A DNA stretch of 64,000 bases from contig NZ_JZHZ01000007.1 in assembly GCF_000963005.1 (NCBI RefSeq), forward strand, positions 2,633,138-2,697,137, given 5' to 3'. Shown here in pieces: positions 1 through 8,745 of the stretch. The stretch is from Xanthomonas sp. GPE 39 (GTDB lineage: Bacteria; Pseudomonadota; Gammaproteobacteria; Xanthomonadales; Xanthomonadaceae). Both the position numbers and the translations under genes were made by a program. The notes beneath the pieces are model-generated. The model ran no database searches and was not told the DNA's origin. It saw nothing but the letters and a program-made list of their open reading frames with translations. The first letter of the stretch is position 1, and each line of letters begins with the position of its first letter.

Positions 1-66
1 TCTCCTGTAGAGTTTGAACGGCGCTACGCGCAACGAGGGTCTTGAGTGTCTACGGAACCCTGGGCG
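1..66 (-). repeat. 66-bp dispersed repeat, copy 1
   Basis: The minus-strand reading of 1-66 aligns without gaps to plus-strand 48925-48990, with about 56 of 66 positions identical by eye. Both contain CCGTAGACACTCA followed five bases on by CTCGTTGCGCGT. The copy is cut by the window edge and may extend further. Its nature (IS relic, old gene end or other) is unresolved. Confidence 0.7.
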
Positions 67-516
67 TATCAGAACATGGTCGTTAGGATCCCTGTAATCC
101 TGTGCACTGATACTACAATCATGAACATCAGCCTTATCTCCACTGGGTGTTACACAGTAGGATTCATCGTTTTGAATATTTCTTTCATTTCGCTCCAACA
201 TGGCAATGCGTGCGGTATATATTCTTTGCAGGCAAGCTGCACTCTGGCAATTTGCACGCGCATATTGAATCCAATTGCGCTGCTCTTTAGCCAATGCATT
301 CTTATCGACAGACTCTGAAACGGATGCCATTGCCGCACGGTAGGCTTGCTGTAATTTTTCGTCCAGCGCAGATGTCTTTGCATCGTTGCAAATCATCTTT
401 TCCGTGACACCAACTACCTTCCCACAATCGAAGCTGGCGGCAAAAACGTGACTTACATGCACCATCAAAAATGGCAAAAAAATAAACCTCATCAAATACA
501 TCGAGCAAGCATTCAT
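1..516 (-). CDS. LprI-like (DUF1311) secreted protein, 3' end outside window
   Basis: Reading from the ATG at 516 the frame stays open for 172 codons to the window edge, so the C terminus is missing. The first ~28 residues form a signal peptide ending near HVFAAS. Residues ~29-105 match the LprI/DUF1311 pattern: a start like SFDCGK, then MICNDAKTSALDEKLQQAY, KEQRNWIQYARANC and CLQRIYTARIAML, with the conserved cysteines. Members of this family are periplasmic, and some inhibit lysozymes. Base composition is clearly AT-richer than the core genes. It is the last of three co-oriented genes after a VirD4 gene, so an immunity role is possible but inferred. The last ~22 codons lie in a repeat also found at 48925-48990, so the C terminus may be a fusion product. 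Confidence 0.75.
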   Translation of the reverse strand, partial: MNACSMYLMRFIFLPFLMVHVSHVFAASFDCGKVVGVTEKMICNDAKTSALDEKLQQAYRAAMASVSESVDKNALAKEQRNWIQYARANCQSAACLQRIYTARIAMLERNERNIQNDESYCVTPSGDKADVHDCSISAQDYRDPNDHVLIRPGFRRHSRPSLRVAPFKLYRR

Positions 517-645
517 AGATTCATCCCATTTATCGCAATTAGAATATTCATAAATAATCACATCAAAATGTGGCTTCGTAATTTCCATGAAAATAATCAT
601 AAAAAATACACCCCGTCAAACCGCGCGAAGCAATTAAACCACCCT

Positions 646-1218
646 TCAATTAATACCTAGCAACGCACGCCCACTTATATCTTCGTCAATTTTAAAATTT
701 AAAGTTTCTTTCAACAAAGATTCATCCAAATCCTCCTTAATATCTCCTTTTGCGCATTTCATCTCAACCAAAGCCTTAATATCACCAACTTCTTGAACAA
801 GTACACCGCCAGCATTAAAGCCATACTTACCCGAAACTGAATAAATAATGTATTTAACATTGCCATTCACAAACGAATAAGCATACCCCCCTGTACCACC
901 CGCGTAGCCAAGAAATGAATGTGTAAGGCCACCGCTCGGACTTGAAGAATTTAATGAATAATTCATCTCAATTTTCTGAGGCTTACCAAACGCATAGTAG
1001 AAACGGTGCGGCACGACACTTCCTGCTGCACACATCGAGACGATTTTCTTGCTATTGACCAAAGGACACGAAAAAACAATCTGATCCGGCTTTTTACACA
1101 GCGACCCTTCAACATACACAGACGCATCGAGCGCTGGAACCGCTTTATTCCCTGCCACACAGGTCAGCGACGTGAAACCCGCCGCTACGGCAACACCCAT
1201 CACAATCAAACTGCGCAT
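646..1218 (-). CDS. Small secreted cysteine-containing protein of unknown function
   Basis: 190 aa with a classical signal peptide (MRSLIVMGVAVAAGF.., likely cut after CVAG at about residue 23). The mature part is about 165 residues and has four cysteines (in SLCKK, FSCPL, SMCAA, MKCAK), which could form two disulfides in the periplasm. It is rich in Gly, Ser and Tyr in the middle (GGTGGYAYSF). No family recognised. Its ATG lies 24 bp after the VirD4 stop, so the two are probably cotranscribed. Base composition is AT-rich compared with the core, consistent with acquisition. Position after VirD4 and before an LprI-like protein makes a periplasmic immunity or accessory role plausible, but nothing in the sequence proves it. 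Confidence 0.7.
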   Translation of the reverse strand: MRSLIVMGVAVAAGFTSLTCVAGNKAVPALDASVYVEGSLCKKPDQIVFSCPLVNSKKIVSMCAAGSVVPHRFYYAFGKPQKIEMNYSLNSSSPSGGLTHSFLGYAGGTGGYAYSFVNGNVKYIIYSVSGKYGFNAGGVLVQEVGDIKALVEMKCAKGDIKEDLDESLLKETLNFKIDEDISGRALLGIN

Positions 1219-1242
1219 GCGCCGCCATCTCCTGTTGAATGT

Positions 1243-3036
1243 TCAGTTGAACACAAAAACCCTCTTCAGCTTCCCATTCCGTGCCGCTGCCAGTCGCTTT
1301 TCCAGCGGCTCCATCACCACCGGTGGTAACTGTGTCAACTGTTTGAGCTGCTTGTCCTTGAAGAACCAGTTCTTCTTGGCCCGTATCACTTTACAGCCCT
1401 CCTTGAAGATCAGTTCGTCGTCCTGCGGCAACTCTTTGATCTCCTGCGGCAACATCAAGGCGCGCTTTTCCTCGGTGTAGTTGATCGATACCTGACGACC
1501 ACCAGCGCCTCCACTGCTCTGGCTACGGTTTTGTCTGCGGATGGTCTTGTAACCCATCATCTCGCTGTATGCGTTGGCGTCGCTCTGCTCGCGCGGTGTC
1601 AACATGATCTGGCAGCCGTGGTTGGTAATCAGGTTCTGTGCATCGTGATCGCCATAGGTACCGCGCAACTGAGCGCGGCTCTGTACGATCACCAGACTGC
1701 GCACGCCGTAACTGGCCGAAATGGAAATGCGCTTGGCCCATACGTCCAACCTGCCCATGGCGGTGAATTCGTCAAGGAGCATGAGCATTTGGTATTTCAA
1801 GTCCGGCTCATCACCCAGTTGCTTGTCCAGATTGTGACCTATCACGGTGCTATAAAATATGTTGAGCAACTTGCTGCTTTCGTCCAGCTTATTGGTTGGA
1901 ATATCCACATAGACTGTCGTCGGCCGTTTGCGGATTGTGGTGATATCAAAATCGGTCGCATTGGTGGCTGCCGCCAGCGTAGGATTCAGGAACTGCTGAA
2001 GCGGCGCCTGCATGACGGCCAGTACACTGGAAAACGTCTGCTCAGCCATACCGGAAAGATTATTGAAGACGGCGCGGGTCTGCGGGCTGACGTAGGCATA
2101 GCGCTTGTCCGGATCGCTGGCGATTGCCAGCAGCATCGTTTTGATGTTCGTGCGGCCTTCACCCGACGACCACCGCAAAATGCGCTCGAAGCTGGGAAAG
2201 TTCTCCGAGGTGTTCGGTTGGGGCCACAAATCCACAGGCAAATTGCGCTCCTGCGATGCTTTCAGGTTGTGATCCCATCGCTCAAACATATAGGACGCGA
2301 AGGCGGTGAATGCAGCTCGACTCTGCGATGTCCAGAAAGGATCCTTACCCTGTTCGTCCGGATACAAAATGGCGGCAATCGTCTGGATTTCGCCAATCCG
2401 CGTGCGCGCATCGCGATTGGCCAACAAGCTGAGAGGATTGAAGCGGTGGGTGCGGCCTTCGACATCGTAGGGTGCCCACACGTAGACGCGCTGCCCCATT
2501 GCCACACGCTGGCCGCTAGTGAGCTTACGCAGCTCGCCTTTCAGATCTGAAACGACCACAGACTGCTGATACGTCAGCAAGGTCGGGATGGCGACGCTGG
2601 TGGTCTTGCCGGTTCGGGTCGCGGCGATCATGATGAGATGCAGTGCACCGTTCAGCCACAACAGGCGCCCCTTGTACTTGCCGATCAGGATGCTCTGCGG
2701 AGTCCGTTCCAACAGGCCGGCTTTTTTCAGATCGCTCAGCTTGGCGAAGCTGGCGTCGCCGTGTAACGATTCGGGCTTCGGCTTGAACAGCCGAATCAGC
2801 ACGATGAGCCAGACAAAGAGCGGCACGCCAAAACCGATGACGCCCGCCATTTTCACTTTGACGGCATAAGGCGCATATTGTGGGAGACGCAATACTTTGA
2901 CGTATTGCCACCATGTGCCCCAGGCCAGCGGTGCCTGGACATGCAACAGTTTCAGAACCAACCAGTCGGCGAAGTGCAAGCCCCCTGCAAAGCCCGCAAC
3001 CAGCAAGATCGTTACGAAAAGCGATTTCACTGGCAT
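1243..3036 (-). CDS. virD4: VirD4/TraG-type coupling ATPase (first of two)
   Basis: 597 aa. Two N-terminal membrane helices (about 5-25 and 63-84) anchor it in the inner membrane. A Walker A (AATRTGKTTS, ~138-147), SDLKGEL just after it, and a Walker B (LMLLDEFTAMGRLD, ~418-431) define the VirD4/TraG hexameric ATPase. Such proteins hand protein or DNA substrates to a type IV secretion channel. The N-terminal plan (YAPYAVKVKMAGVIGFG) closely parallels the second VirD4 at 49553-51262, so the two are paralogues. No relaxase, VirB or mating-pair genes lie nearby, so it is an orphan within this window. It heads an operon with two small secreted proteins. Confidence 0.9.
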   Translation of the reverse strand: MPVKSLFVTILLVAGFAGGLHFADWLVLKLLHVQAPLAWGTWWQYVKVLRLPQYAPYAVKVKMAGVIGFGVPLFVWLIVLIRLFKPKPESLHGDASFAKLSDLKKAGLLERTPQSILIGKYKGRLLWLNGALHLIMIAATRTGKTTSVAIPTLLTYQQSVVVSDLKGELRKLTSGQRVAMGQRVYVWAPYDVEGRTHRFNPLSLLANRDARTRIGEIQTIAAILYPDEQGKDPFWTSQSRAAFTAFASYMFERWDHNLKASQERNLPVDLWPQPNTSENFPSFERILRWSSGEGRTNIKTMLLAIASDPDKRYAYVSPQTRAVFNNLSGMAEQTFSSVLAVMQAPLQQFLNPTLAAATNATDFDITTIRKRPTTVYVDIPTNKLDESSKLLNIFYSTVIGHNLDKQLGDEPDLKYQMLMLLDEFTAMGRLDVWAKRISISASYGVRSLVIVQSRAQLRGTYGDHDAQNLITNHGCQIMLTPREQSDANAYSEMMGYKTIRRQNRSQSSGGAGGRQVSINYTEEKRALMLPQEIKELPQDDELIFKEGCKVIRAKKNWFFKDKQLKQLTQLPPVVMEPLEKRLAAARNGKLKRVFVFN

Positions 3037-3331
3037 CTGACTCCATCCAATTCATCCGATGAGCCTTGATGCTGCAAGCCAGCATGACTGATGTCAATGA
3101 TGTCCCAGGTGGCAGTCACCGCAATGCTGAGCTTGCCCCCGAGCACAGAGAGATGCACACCGTGCCCTTACCGCTGTACTCCACGTCCGCTGCGTGTTGG
3201 CATAGGCAGGGTTACCCGTATGCGCCAGCGATGTACGAACGCGCATCGCGGCGCACACTCGGCACGGGTACGGCAACCACAATGGCATCCTGGCAAAGCA
3301 CCCATCGCCTCGACGATGGCGCTCGACCGAA
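3037..3331. other. Intergenic, edge of VirD4 block
   Basis: No gene is supported between the VirD4 start and the nagA stop. It must carry the VirD4 promoter. A weak hairpin (CCATCG/CGATGG around 3302-3319) lies just past the nagA stop. It may also hold the junction between accessory and core DNA; no direct repeat was seen. Confidence 0.4.
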
Positions 3332-4480
3332 CTATTCCATCTCCCCGCCGATCCAGGTATGCCGCACCTGCAACGCGGCATCGAGCAGGACCAAGTCCGC
3401 TTGGTAACCGGGTGCGATGTGGCCGTAACGATGATCCAGGCCCAGGCATTGCGCCGGATACAGCGAGGCCATCCGCGCGGCTTCCTCCAACGGCAGACCC
3501 AGCCAGCGCACGGTATTGCGCACCGCGCTGACCATGTCCAAGGCCGAACCGGCCAGGGCACCGGCAGCATTACGTACCACGCCGTCGATCGCGGTGATGG
3601 TTTCGCCATACAAGTCGAACGCTGGGCTATCCGCGCCCACCATCGGCATCGCGTCAGTCACCAGGAACAGCGAGCCGCGCGGCTTGGCCGCCAGCGCCAC
3701 ACGCAGGCTGGCCGGATGCACATGCACACCATCGACAATCACCCCGCACCAAGCGTCACGGTCTTCCAATGCGGCGCCAACCGCTCCAGGATCACGTCCT
3801 TGCAACGGCGACATCGCGTTGTACAGATGGGTGAAACCACACACACCCGCGTCCAAGCCCGCACGGATTTCTTCATAGCTGCCGGCAGTGTGCCCAGCGA
3901 ACACGCGCGCACCGGTCGCGACCAAGCGACGGATGCTCTCGGTCGGTAAACGCTCCGGTGCCAAGGTGATGAGAGTGACGCCGTTATCCAGCGAACTCAC
4001 CAGAGCCAGCTCCTCGGCGTCGGGCACGCGGAACTTGTCGGCATTGTGGGTTCCCTTGCGCGCTGGGGCCAGATACGGGCCTTCCAGATGGATACCGAGC
4101 ACACCCGGCACGCCATCGGCGATGGCCTGACGAGTGGCGGCGATGGCCGCGCGCATCACTTCCACATCGTCGCTGATCAAGGTCGGCAGATAGCCGGTGG
4201 TGCCGTAGCGGCGGTGCGCTTGACCGATGCGGCGCAGCGCGTCCACGTCGGTGCGGTTATTGAACAACACCCCGCCGCCGCCATTGACTTGCAGATCGAT
4301 AAAGCCAGGCAGCAGCGTGCCGCCGCCCAAATCGTGCTGCACCGGCGCCGCAGCGATACGTGGATCGGCATCGTCGAGCAGCGCGAGGATGCGTTCGCCA
4401 TCGAGCAGCACACTGAGGCCGTCGAGGAAACCATCTTCGCCAAGCACACGCGCGTTGCGCAGCGCCGTTTTGGTCATCAC
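3332..4480 (-). CDS. nagA: N-acetylglucosamine-6-phosphate deacetylase
   Basis: 382 aa, the usual NagA length. It removes acetate from GlcNAc-6-phosphate in the cytoplasm, giving glucosamine-6-phosphate. The amidohydrolase metal and catalytic positions are visible: E133 in HLEGPY, H197 in FAGHTAG, H218 in THLYNAM, D276 in VTDAMP. The motif LPGFIDLQVNGGGG at ~57-70 is typical. The start ATG overlaps the stop of the upstream deaminase gene by four bases (ATGA), showing translational coupling. It is the last gene of the nag operon and feeds its product to the deaminase upstream. Confidence 0.95.
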   Translation of the reverse strand: MMTKTALRNARVLGEDGFLDGLSVLLDGERILALLDDADPRIAAAPVQHDLGGGTLLPGFIDLQVNGGGGVLFNNRTDVDALRRIGQAHRRYGTTGYLPTLISDDVEVMRAAIAATRQAIADGVPGVLGIHLEGPYLAPARKGTHNADKFRVPDAEELALVSSLDNGVTLITLAPERLPTESIRRLVATGARVFAGHTAGSYEEIRAGLDAGVCGFTHLYNAMSPLQGRDPGAVGAALEDRDAWCGVIVDGVHVHPASLRVALAAKPRGSLFLVTDAMPMVGADSPAFDLYGETITAIDGVVRNAAGALAGSALDMVSAVRNTVRWLGLPLEEAARMASLYPAQCLGLDHRYGHIAPGYQADLVLLDAALQVRHTWIGGEME

Positions 4481-5517
4481 ACCGTCTCCGTCACTTTGTT
4501 CAGATGCGGCGGCAGATCCGGGTTGTAGCCGCGGCGCAGCGCCAGTGCATTGATCGCACGGTAAAAACTCTGGATCGCCAGCAACGGCGCACAGGCAGGA
4601 TGCGGCGCCGCGACCAACGGCAGATCACCGGAGGCACTGGCAAGCCAAACCTGCGCGCCACGGCTACGGAATTCCCCAGCCAGACGCCGGGTTCCCTCGC
4701 CCGCCTCGTCGGGTTGATCGAACGCCAGCACTGGAAAACCCGGGCCGACCAGAGCCATCGGGCCGTGCTTCACTTCCGCCGAACTGTACGCCTCGGCGTG
4801 CAAACCGCAAGTTTCCTTGAATTTCAGCGCGGCCTCCTGCGCCGCCGCCAGACCCAGGCCGCGGTCGATCACGAACAAATTGCGGGCATCGACCAAGCCA
4901 TCGGTGAGCGGACGCCAATCGGCCTGCCAAGCCGAACCCAGCGCCTGCGGCAGCGCCTGCAGCGCCGCCAACAACGTCGGATCGTTTTTCCAGTGCGCGC
5001 CGAGTTGCAGAATCGCCGCCAGCGAGGCCAGATAGCTCTTGGTCGCTGCCACGCTCTTCTCCGGGCCGGCGCATAGCGGCAGGACGGTATCGGCCAGTTG
5101 CGCCAGCGGCGAATCTTCGACGTTGACCAACGCCACCACTCGCGCACCGGCCGCCTTCGCCGCTTCGGCGTTGCGCAACAGGTCTGGGCTCTTGCCCGAT
5201 TGCGAGATCACCAGGTACAGCGCGCCGCGCAAGCGCAGCGGCGCAGCATAGACCGAGCCGACCGACGGCGACGCCGAGGCGGTCACCGCGCCGAGCTGGG
5301 TCTCGAACAGATATTTGGCATAGGTCGCGGCGTGATCGGAGCTGCCACGCGCACAGGTCACCACGAACGGTGGCGGATCGGCACGCAGTGCAGCGGCGAG
5401 CGCGCTCACCGTGGCCTGGTTACGCTCGAACTGGGCGGCGATCACCGCAGCGGCTTCGGCAGCTTCGCGGAACATCAAGGTTTCGGTTTCGGAGGGCAGC
5501 ACCATGGGCAAAGTCAC
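4477..5517 (-). CDS. nagB-II: SIS-domain glucosamine-6-phosphate deaminase, NagB-II type
   Basis: 346 aa with two SIS (sugar isomerase) domains and no glutaminase domain, so it is not GlmS. Motifs include ARGSSDHAA, SQSGKSPD, EVKHGPMA and the family-typical C terminus LNKVTETV. By family and context it converts glucosamine-6-phosphate into fructose-6-phosphate and ammonia. It overlaps the LacI-type regulator gene upstream by four bases and nagA downstream by four bases. The classical NagB is replaced by this SIS type in many Xanthomonas and Shewanella nag operons. An AgaS-like function is the main alternative, less likely next to nagA. Confidence 0.88.
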   Translation of the reverse strand: MTLPMVLPSETETLMFREAAEAAAVIAAQFERNQATVSALAAALRADPPPFVVTCARGSSDHAATYAKYLFETQLGAVTASASPSVGSVYAAPLRLRGALYLVISQSGKSPDLLRNAEAAKAAGARVVALVNVEDSPLAQLADTVLPLCAGPEKSVAATKSYLASLAAILQLGAHWKNDPTLLAALQALPQALGSAWQADWRPLTDGLVDARNLFVIDRGLGLAAAQEAALKFKETCGLHAEAYSSAEVKHGPMALVGPGFPVLAFDQPDEAGEGTRRLAGEFRSRGAQVWLASASGDLPLVAAPHPACAPLLAIQSFYRAINALALRRGYNPDLPPHLNKVTETV

Positions 5518-6581
5518 ATCGGGTCGGGAGAGGAAGAAGGGCGGGCATGGGGTTGCATCGGCGCGGTCGAGCCACGCACCACCAGTTGCGGCACGAACCC
5601 CTGGTTATGCAACGCCGCTGGATGATCTTCGTAGGCATCGCTGCGCAACTGGCCAATCAGCAGCCGCGCGGCATGGCGGGCGATGTCTTCTGTCGCTTGT
5701 TTGGCGGTCGTCAGCGCTGGCCACGACTGGCGCGAGAACGGGCTGTCCTCGAAGCCGGCAATGGACAGATCGTAGGGCACGTTCACCGAAGCCGACTTGG
5801 CCGCAGCCAGCACGCCAGCGGCGATTTCGTCGTTGGAACCGAAGATCGCAGTCGGCGGCTCGCGCAACGCCAGCAAGCGCCGCGCGCCACGAAAACCATC
5901 GTCGAAGGTGTAGTCGCCCGGCACAATCAGATGCTTGTCCAACGCAATACCGTAGTCCTTCAGCGCGGCCTCGTAGCCGGCGTAGCGCTCGCCGCTGGAG
6001 CGATGCGCGCTGCCTCCCCAGAGAAAGCCGATGCGCTGATGACCGAGCTGGATCAGGTGTTCGGTGATCTCGTAGGCGGCCGCACGGTCGTCGACATAAA
6101 CGCATCCACCATCCTTCGGGTCCTCGGTGGCGGCGATGATGCGCACGCTCTTGATGCCGCGCGCGGCCAACGCCGCGACCAGTTCCTTGCGCTCGGAGAT
6201 CGGCGCAGTGAGGACCAGCCCGGCTAGACGCGAGCGTTGGGTCCATTCGGCCAATTCGTCGGCCAACATCGGCGCGGTCGAGTCGCAAGGATGGATCTGC
6301 ACACCAAAGCCGGTCTCGCGACAGGCGGCAAGTACTCCATTCTGCAAGCCGATGATGTGGTACGGATTGGGGTTGTCGTATACCAGCCCGATCACGAACG
6401 GGGTGATGCTGCGCAGGTTGCGTGCCGAGGGATCCGGCTCGTAGTCCAGTTCGGCGATGGCATGCAGAACGCGCGAACGCGTGGCCTGCATCACCGACGG
6501 TTCGTTGTTGATGACCCGCGAGACGGTTTTCAACGACACCAGCGCGCGTTCGGCGACGTCTTTGATGGTCGGTCTACGCAT
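5514..6581 (-). CDS. nagR: LacI-family regulator of the nag operon
   Basis: 355 aa from the ATG at 6581. That start is preferred over the ATG at 6614 because it puts the helix-turn-helix at the very N terminus (MRRPTIKDVAERALVSLKTV) and has an AGGA at a good distance. A periplasmic-binding-protein-like effector domain follows (FVIGLVYDNPNP to the end). It lies inside the nag operon, between the transporter and the deaminase. It therefore probably responds to an amino sugar or its phosphate and controls the operon or wider chitin/GlcNAc genes. The effector is inferred. Confidence 0.85.
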   Translation of the reverse strand: MRRPTIKDVAERALVSLKTVSRVINNEPSVMQATRSRVLHAIAELDYEPDPSARNLRSITPFVIGLVYDNPNPYHIIGLQNGVLAACRETGFGVQIHPCDSTAPMLADELAEWTQRSRLAGLVLTAPISERKELVAALAARGIKSVRIIAATEDPKDGGCVYVDDRAAAYEITEHLIQLGHQRIGFLWGGSAHRSSGERYAGYEAALKDYGIALDKHLIVPGDYTFDDGFRGARRLLALREPPTAIFGSNDEIAAGVLAAAKSASVNVPYDLSIAGFEDSPFSRQSWPALTTAKQATEDIARHAARLLIGQLRSDAYEDHPAALHNQGFVPQLVVRGSTAPMQPHARPSSSPDPM

Positions 6582-6623
6582 ACTACGTTCCTGTGCGCCG
6601 GGAAGTGCGCTCATGATGCGCGA

Positions 6624-7904
6624 TCATGTGCGGACGATGGCCTGACCGACGCGGTGGCCAACCAGCGAATAGAACAGGATGTACAGGTAGCAGGGCAGCA
6701 TCAACAGCAAAAACACCAATTGAAAATCGACATGTTGCTTCAGCACCGCGAACAACTGCGGAATGACCGCACCACCGGCGATGCCCATCACCAACAATGC
6801 CGAGCCGATTTCGGTGCAACGCCCCAGGCCTTTGATCGCCAGCGGAAAGATTGCCGGCCACATCATCGCATTGGCGAAGCCGAGCGCAGCGACGAACCCC
6901 ACCGACACATAGCCGTGGGTGAGATACGCGCCAACCGAGAACAGCATGCCAAGCAGCGCCGACACGCTGAGGTAACGCGACTGCGAAATCAACGTCGGGA
7001 TCACCACCAGGCCGACCACATACCCCGCAAGCATCAACGCCAAGGTAAAGGACGTAAACAACTTGGTCTGGTCCAGTGGCAGGTGGAAGCCGTTGCCGTA
7101 GGTACCGATCGCGTCGCCAGCCATCACCTCCACCCCCACGTACACGAACAGGCACAGTACGCCCAACCACAGATGCGGGAACTGGAAGATGCTGTGCCTC
7201 TGCGCGGCACCACCAACCGCCACCGGCGTGGCATTGGCTTGCTCGGCCTGCAACTCCGGCAACGGCGAAAACAACACGCCAATCGCCACCACCACCAGCA
7301 CACCGGCCATCACCATATACGGCATATGGATTTTGGCGGCGAAGGTGGCAAGCAGCACTTCCTTGGTCGCCGGATCGGCTGCCTGCACCTGCGTGGCCAA
7401 ATCACCGATGCCGTGCAACACCAGCGTACCGATCAGGAACGGGGCCATGATGCCGGCAATTTTGTTGCAAATCCCCATCACCGCGATGCGCCGCGCCGCA
7501 CTCTCGATCGGGCCAAGAATGCTGATGTAGGGATTGACCGCAGTCTGCAACAACGCCAGACCACTGCCGATCACGAACAGCCCAACCAACGCACCCGTAT
7601 AGAAACGCTGCGTGGCGAACTGCCCGAATAGCGCTGCGCCAAGCGCCATGACCAACAGACTCAAGGCCAGGCCCTTCTTCATACCAGTGCGCTTGAGAAT
7701 CCACGACGATGGCAACGCCAGGAAAAAGTACGACAGGTAGAACACCATCAGCACCAGGAAGGCATTGACCTCGTTGAGATCGAACGCCAAGCGCACGAAG
7801 GTGATCAACGGCCCATTGATCCAGGTAAAAAAGCCGATGATGAAGAACAACAAGCCGACGATGGCAATCGAAACCAAAGGATTGTTAGGCCGAGCGTTGG
7901 TCAT
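6624..7904 (-). CDS. nagP: N-acetylglucosamine transporter, FucP/GluP-type MFS
   Basis: 426 aa with about 12 hydrophobic helices and FHS-family features (FVRLAFDLNEVNAFLVL near the N terminus, PYISILGP in the middle). This family carries sugars such as fucose, glucose, galactose or GlcNAc with protons across the inner membrane. The position between two regulators and upstream of the deaminase and nagA makes GlcNAc the expected substrate. There is no PTS gene nearby and also no hexokinase, so a GlcNAc kinase must be encoded elsewhere. Confidence 0.85.
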   Translation of the reverse strand: MTNARPNNPLVSIAIVGLLFFIIGFFTWINGPLITFVRLAFDLNEVNAFLVLMVFYLSYFFLALPSSWILKRTGMKKGLALSLLVMALGAALFGQFATQRFYTGALVGLFVIGSGLALLQTAVNPYISILGPIESAARRIAVMGICNKIAGIMAPFLIGTLVLHGIGDLATQVQAADPATKEVLLATFAAKIHMPYMVMAGVLVVVAIGVLFSPLPELQAEQANATPVAVGGAAQRHSIFQFPHLWLGVLCLFVYVGVEVMAGDAIGTYGNGFHLPLDQTKLFTSFTLALMLAGYVVGLVVIPTLISQSRYLSVSALLGMLFSVGAYLTHGYVSVGFVAALGFANAMMWPAIFPLAIKGLGRCTEIGSALLVMGIAGGAVIPQLFAVLKQHVDFQLVFLLLMLPCYLYILFYSLVGHRVGQAIVRT

Positions 7905-7939
7905 GGGCGGGGGCTCCGTGGTGGCGCGAGGATCGGCGA

Positions 7940-8695
7940 TCAGCGTCGCAGTTCGGCGACGAAATCGTAGTAGTCGTTATGGCAATACGTGTCGGTCAGT
8001 TCGATCGCGCTGCCGTCGCGGGCATAGCCGACCCGCACCACGTGCAGGATCGCCTCGCCTTCCTTCATGGCCAGGTGTCCGGCCAACCGCGCCGGCAGAT
8101 TGATGGCACGGAAATGCTGCAGTGCGCGCACCACCGGGGTGCCGCGCTCGTCCAGGTAGGCATAGAGCGAATCGACGATCGCCTTGGGATCGGGCACGAC
8201 ATACTGCGGCAGCACCGCTTCCTCGTAGGCCATGACCCGGCCATCGGCACTGCGCAAACGGGTCAGCTCCGTCACGGCGGTGTCCGGCGATAACCCCAGG
8301 CGCAGGATCTCCTCGCCGTGGGCCGGACGGGTACGCCGCTCCAGCCAGCGCGTCCCTGGCTCCAGCCCTTCCATGCGCACGGTCTCGGTGAAACTGGCCA
8401 GACCGCTAAGCTGATGCTGGATGTGCGAGGTGACGAACGTACCGGCACCTTGCCGGCGCGACACCAGGCCCTGCTCGACCAAGGCATCCACGGCCTGGCG
8501 CAAGGTCACCCGCGATATCTTCAGGTGTTCACACAGTTGGCGCTCGGCGGGCAAAGCCTCGCCCGGTTTCCACTGACCAGCCTTGATCGCTCCCACCAGC
8601 TTGCTCGCCAATTGCAAGTACAAGGGCGTCGGCGCATCCGAATCCACAGCCAGCCCCCGCAACCTAGGGTCGGCAGGCGGCTTGGACTTGGTCAT
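7940..8695 (-). CDS. nagQ: GntR/HutC-family regulator of the nag operon
   Basis: 251 aa from the ATG at 8695, which has GGAG six bases upstream and puts the winged helix at the N terminus; a further-upstream start at 8875 would add 60 unsupported residues. The DNA-binding domain contains LPAERQLCEHLKISRVTLRQ and the UTRA effector domain follows (to FVAELRR). HutC-type regulators beside nag genes bind GlcNAc-6-phosphate or glucosamine-6-phosphate. It is first in the operon, so it probably autoregulates. Two regulators of different families in one operon is a notable arrangement. Confidence 0.85.
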   Translation of the reverse strand: MTKSKPPADPRLRGLAVDSDAPTPLYLQLASKLVGAIKAGQWKPGEALPAERQLCEHLKISRVTLRQAVDALVEQGLVSRRQGAGTFVTSHIQHQLSGLASFTETVRMEGLEPGTRWLERRTRPAHGEEILRLGLSPDTAVTELTRLRSADGRVMAYEEAVLPQYVVPDPKAIVDSLYAYLDERGTPVVRALQHFRAINLPARLAGHLAMKEGEAILHVVRVGYARDGSAIELTDTYCHNDYYDFVAELRR

Positions 8696-8714
8696 CGTGC
8701 TCTCCAGACCGCAT

Positions 8715-8745
8715 GGATAGATCATATCCAATATAGTACCAATCC
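8715..8745 (-). promoter_or_regulatory. Candidate operator of the nag operon
   Basis: Just upstream of the GntR-type gene the minus strand reads ATTGGTACTATATTGGATAT, an imperfect two-fold repeat of TTGG-spaced half sites. GntR/HutC regulators of amino-sugar genes bind TTGGT-containing inverted repeats. The position fits autoregulation. Assignment is by eye only. Confidence 0.3.
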
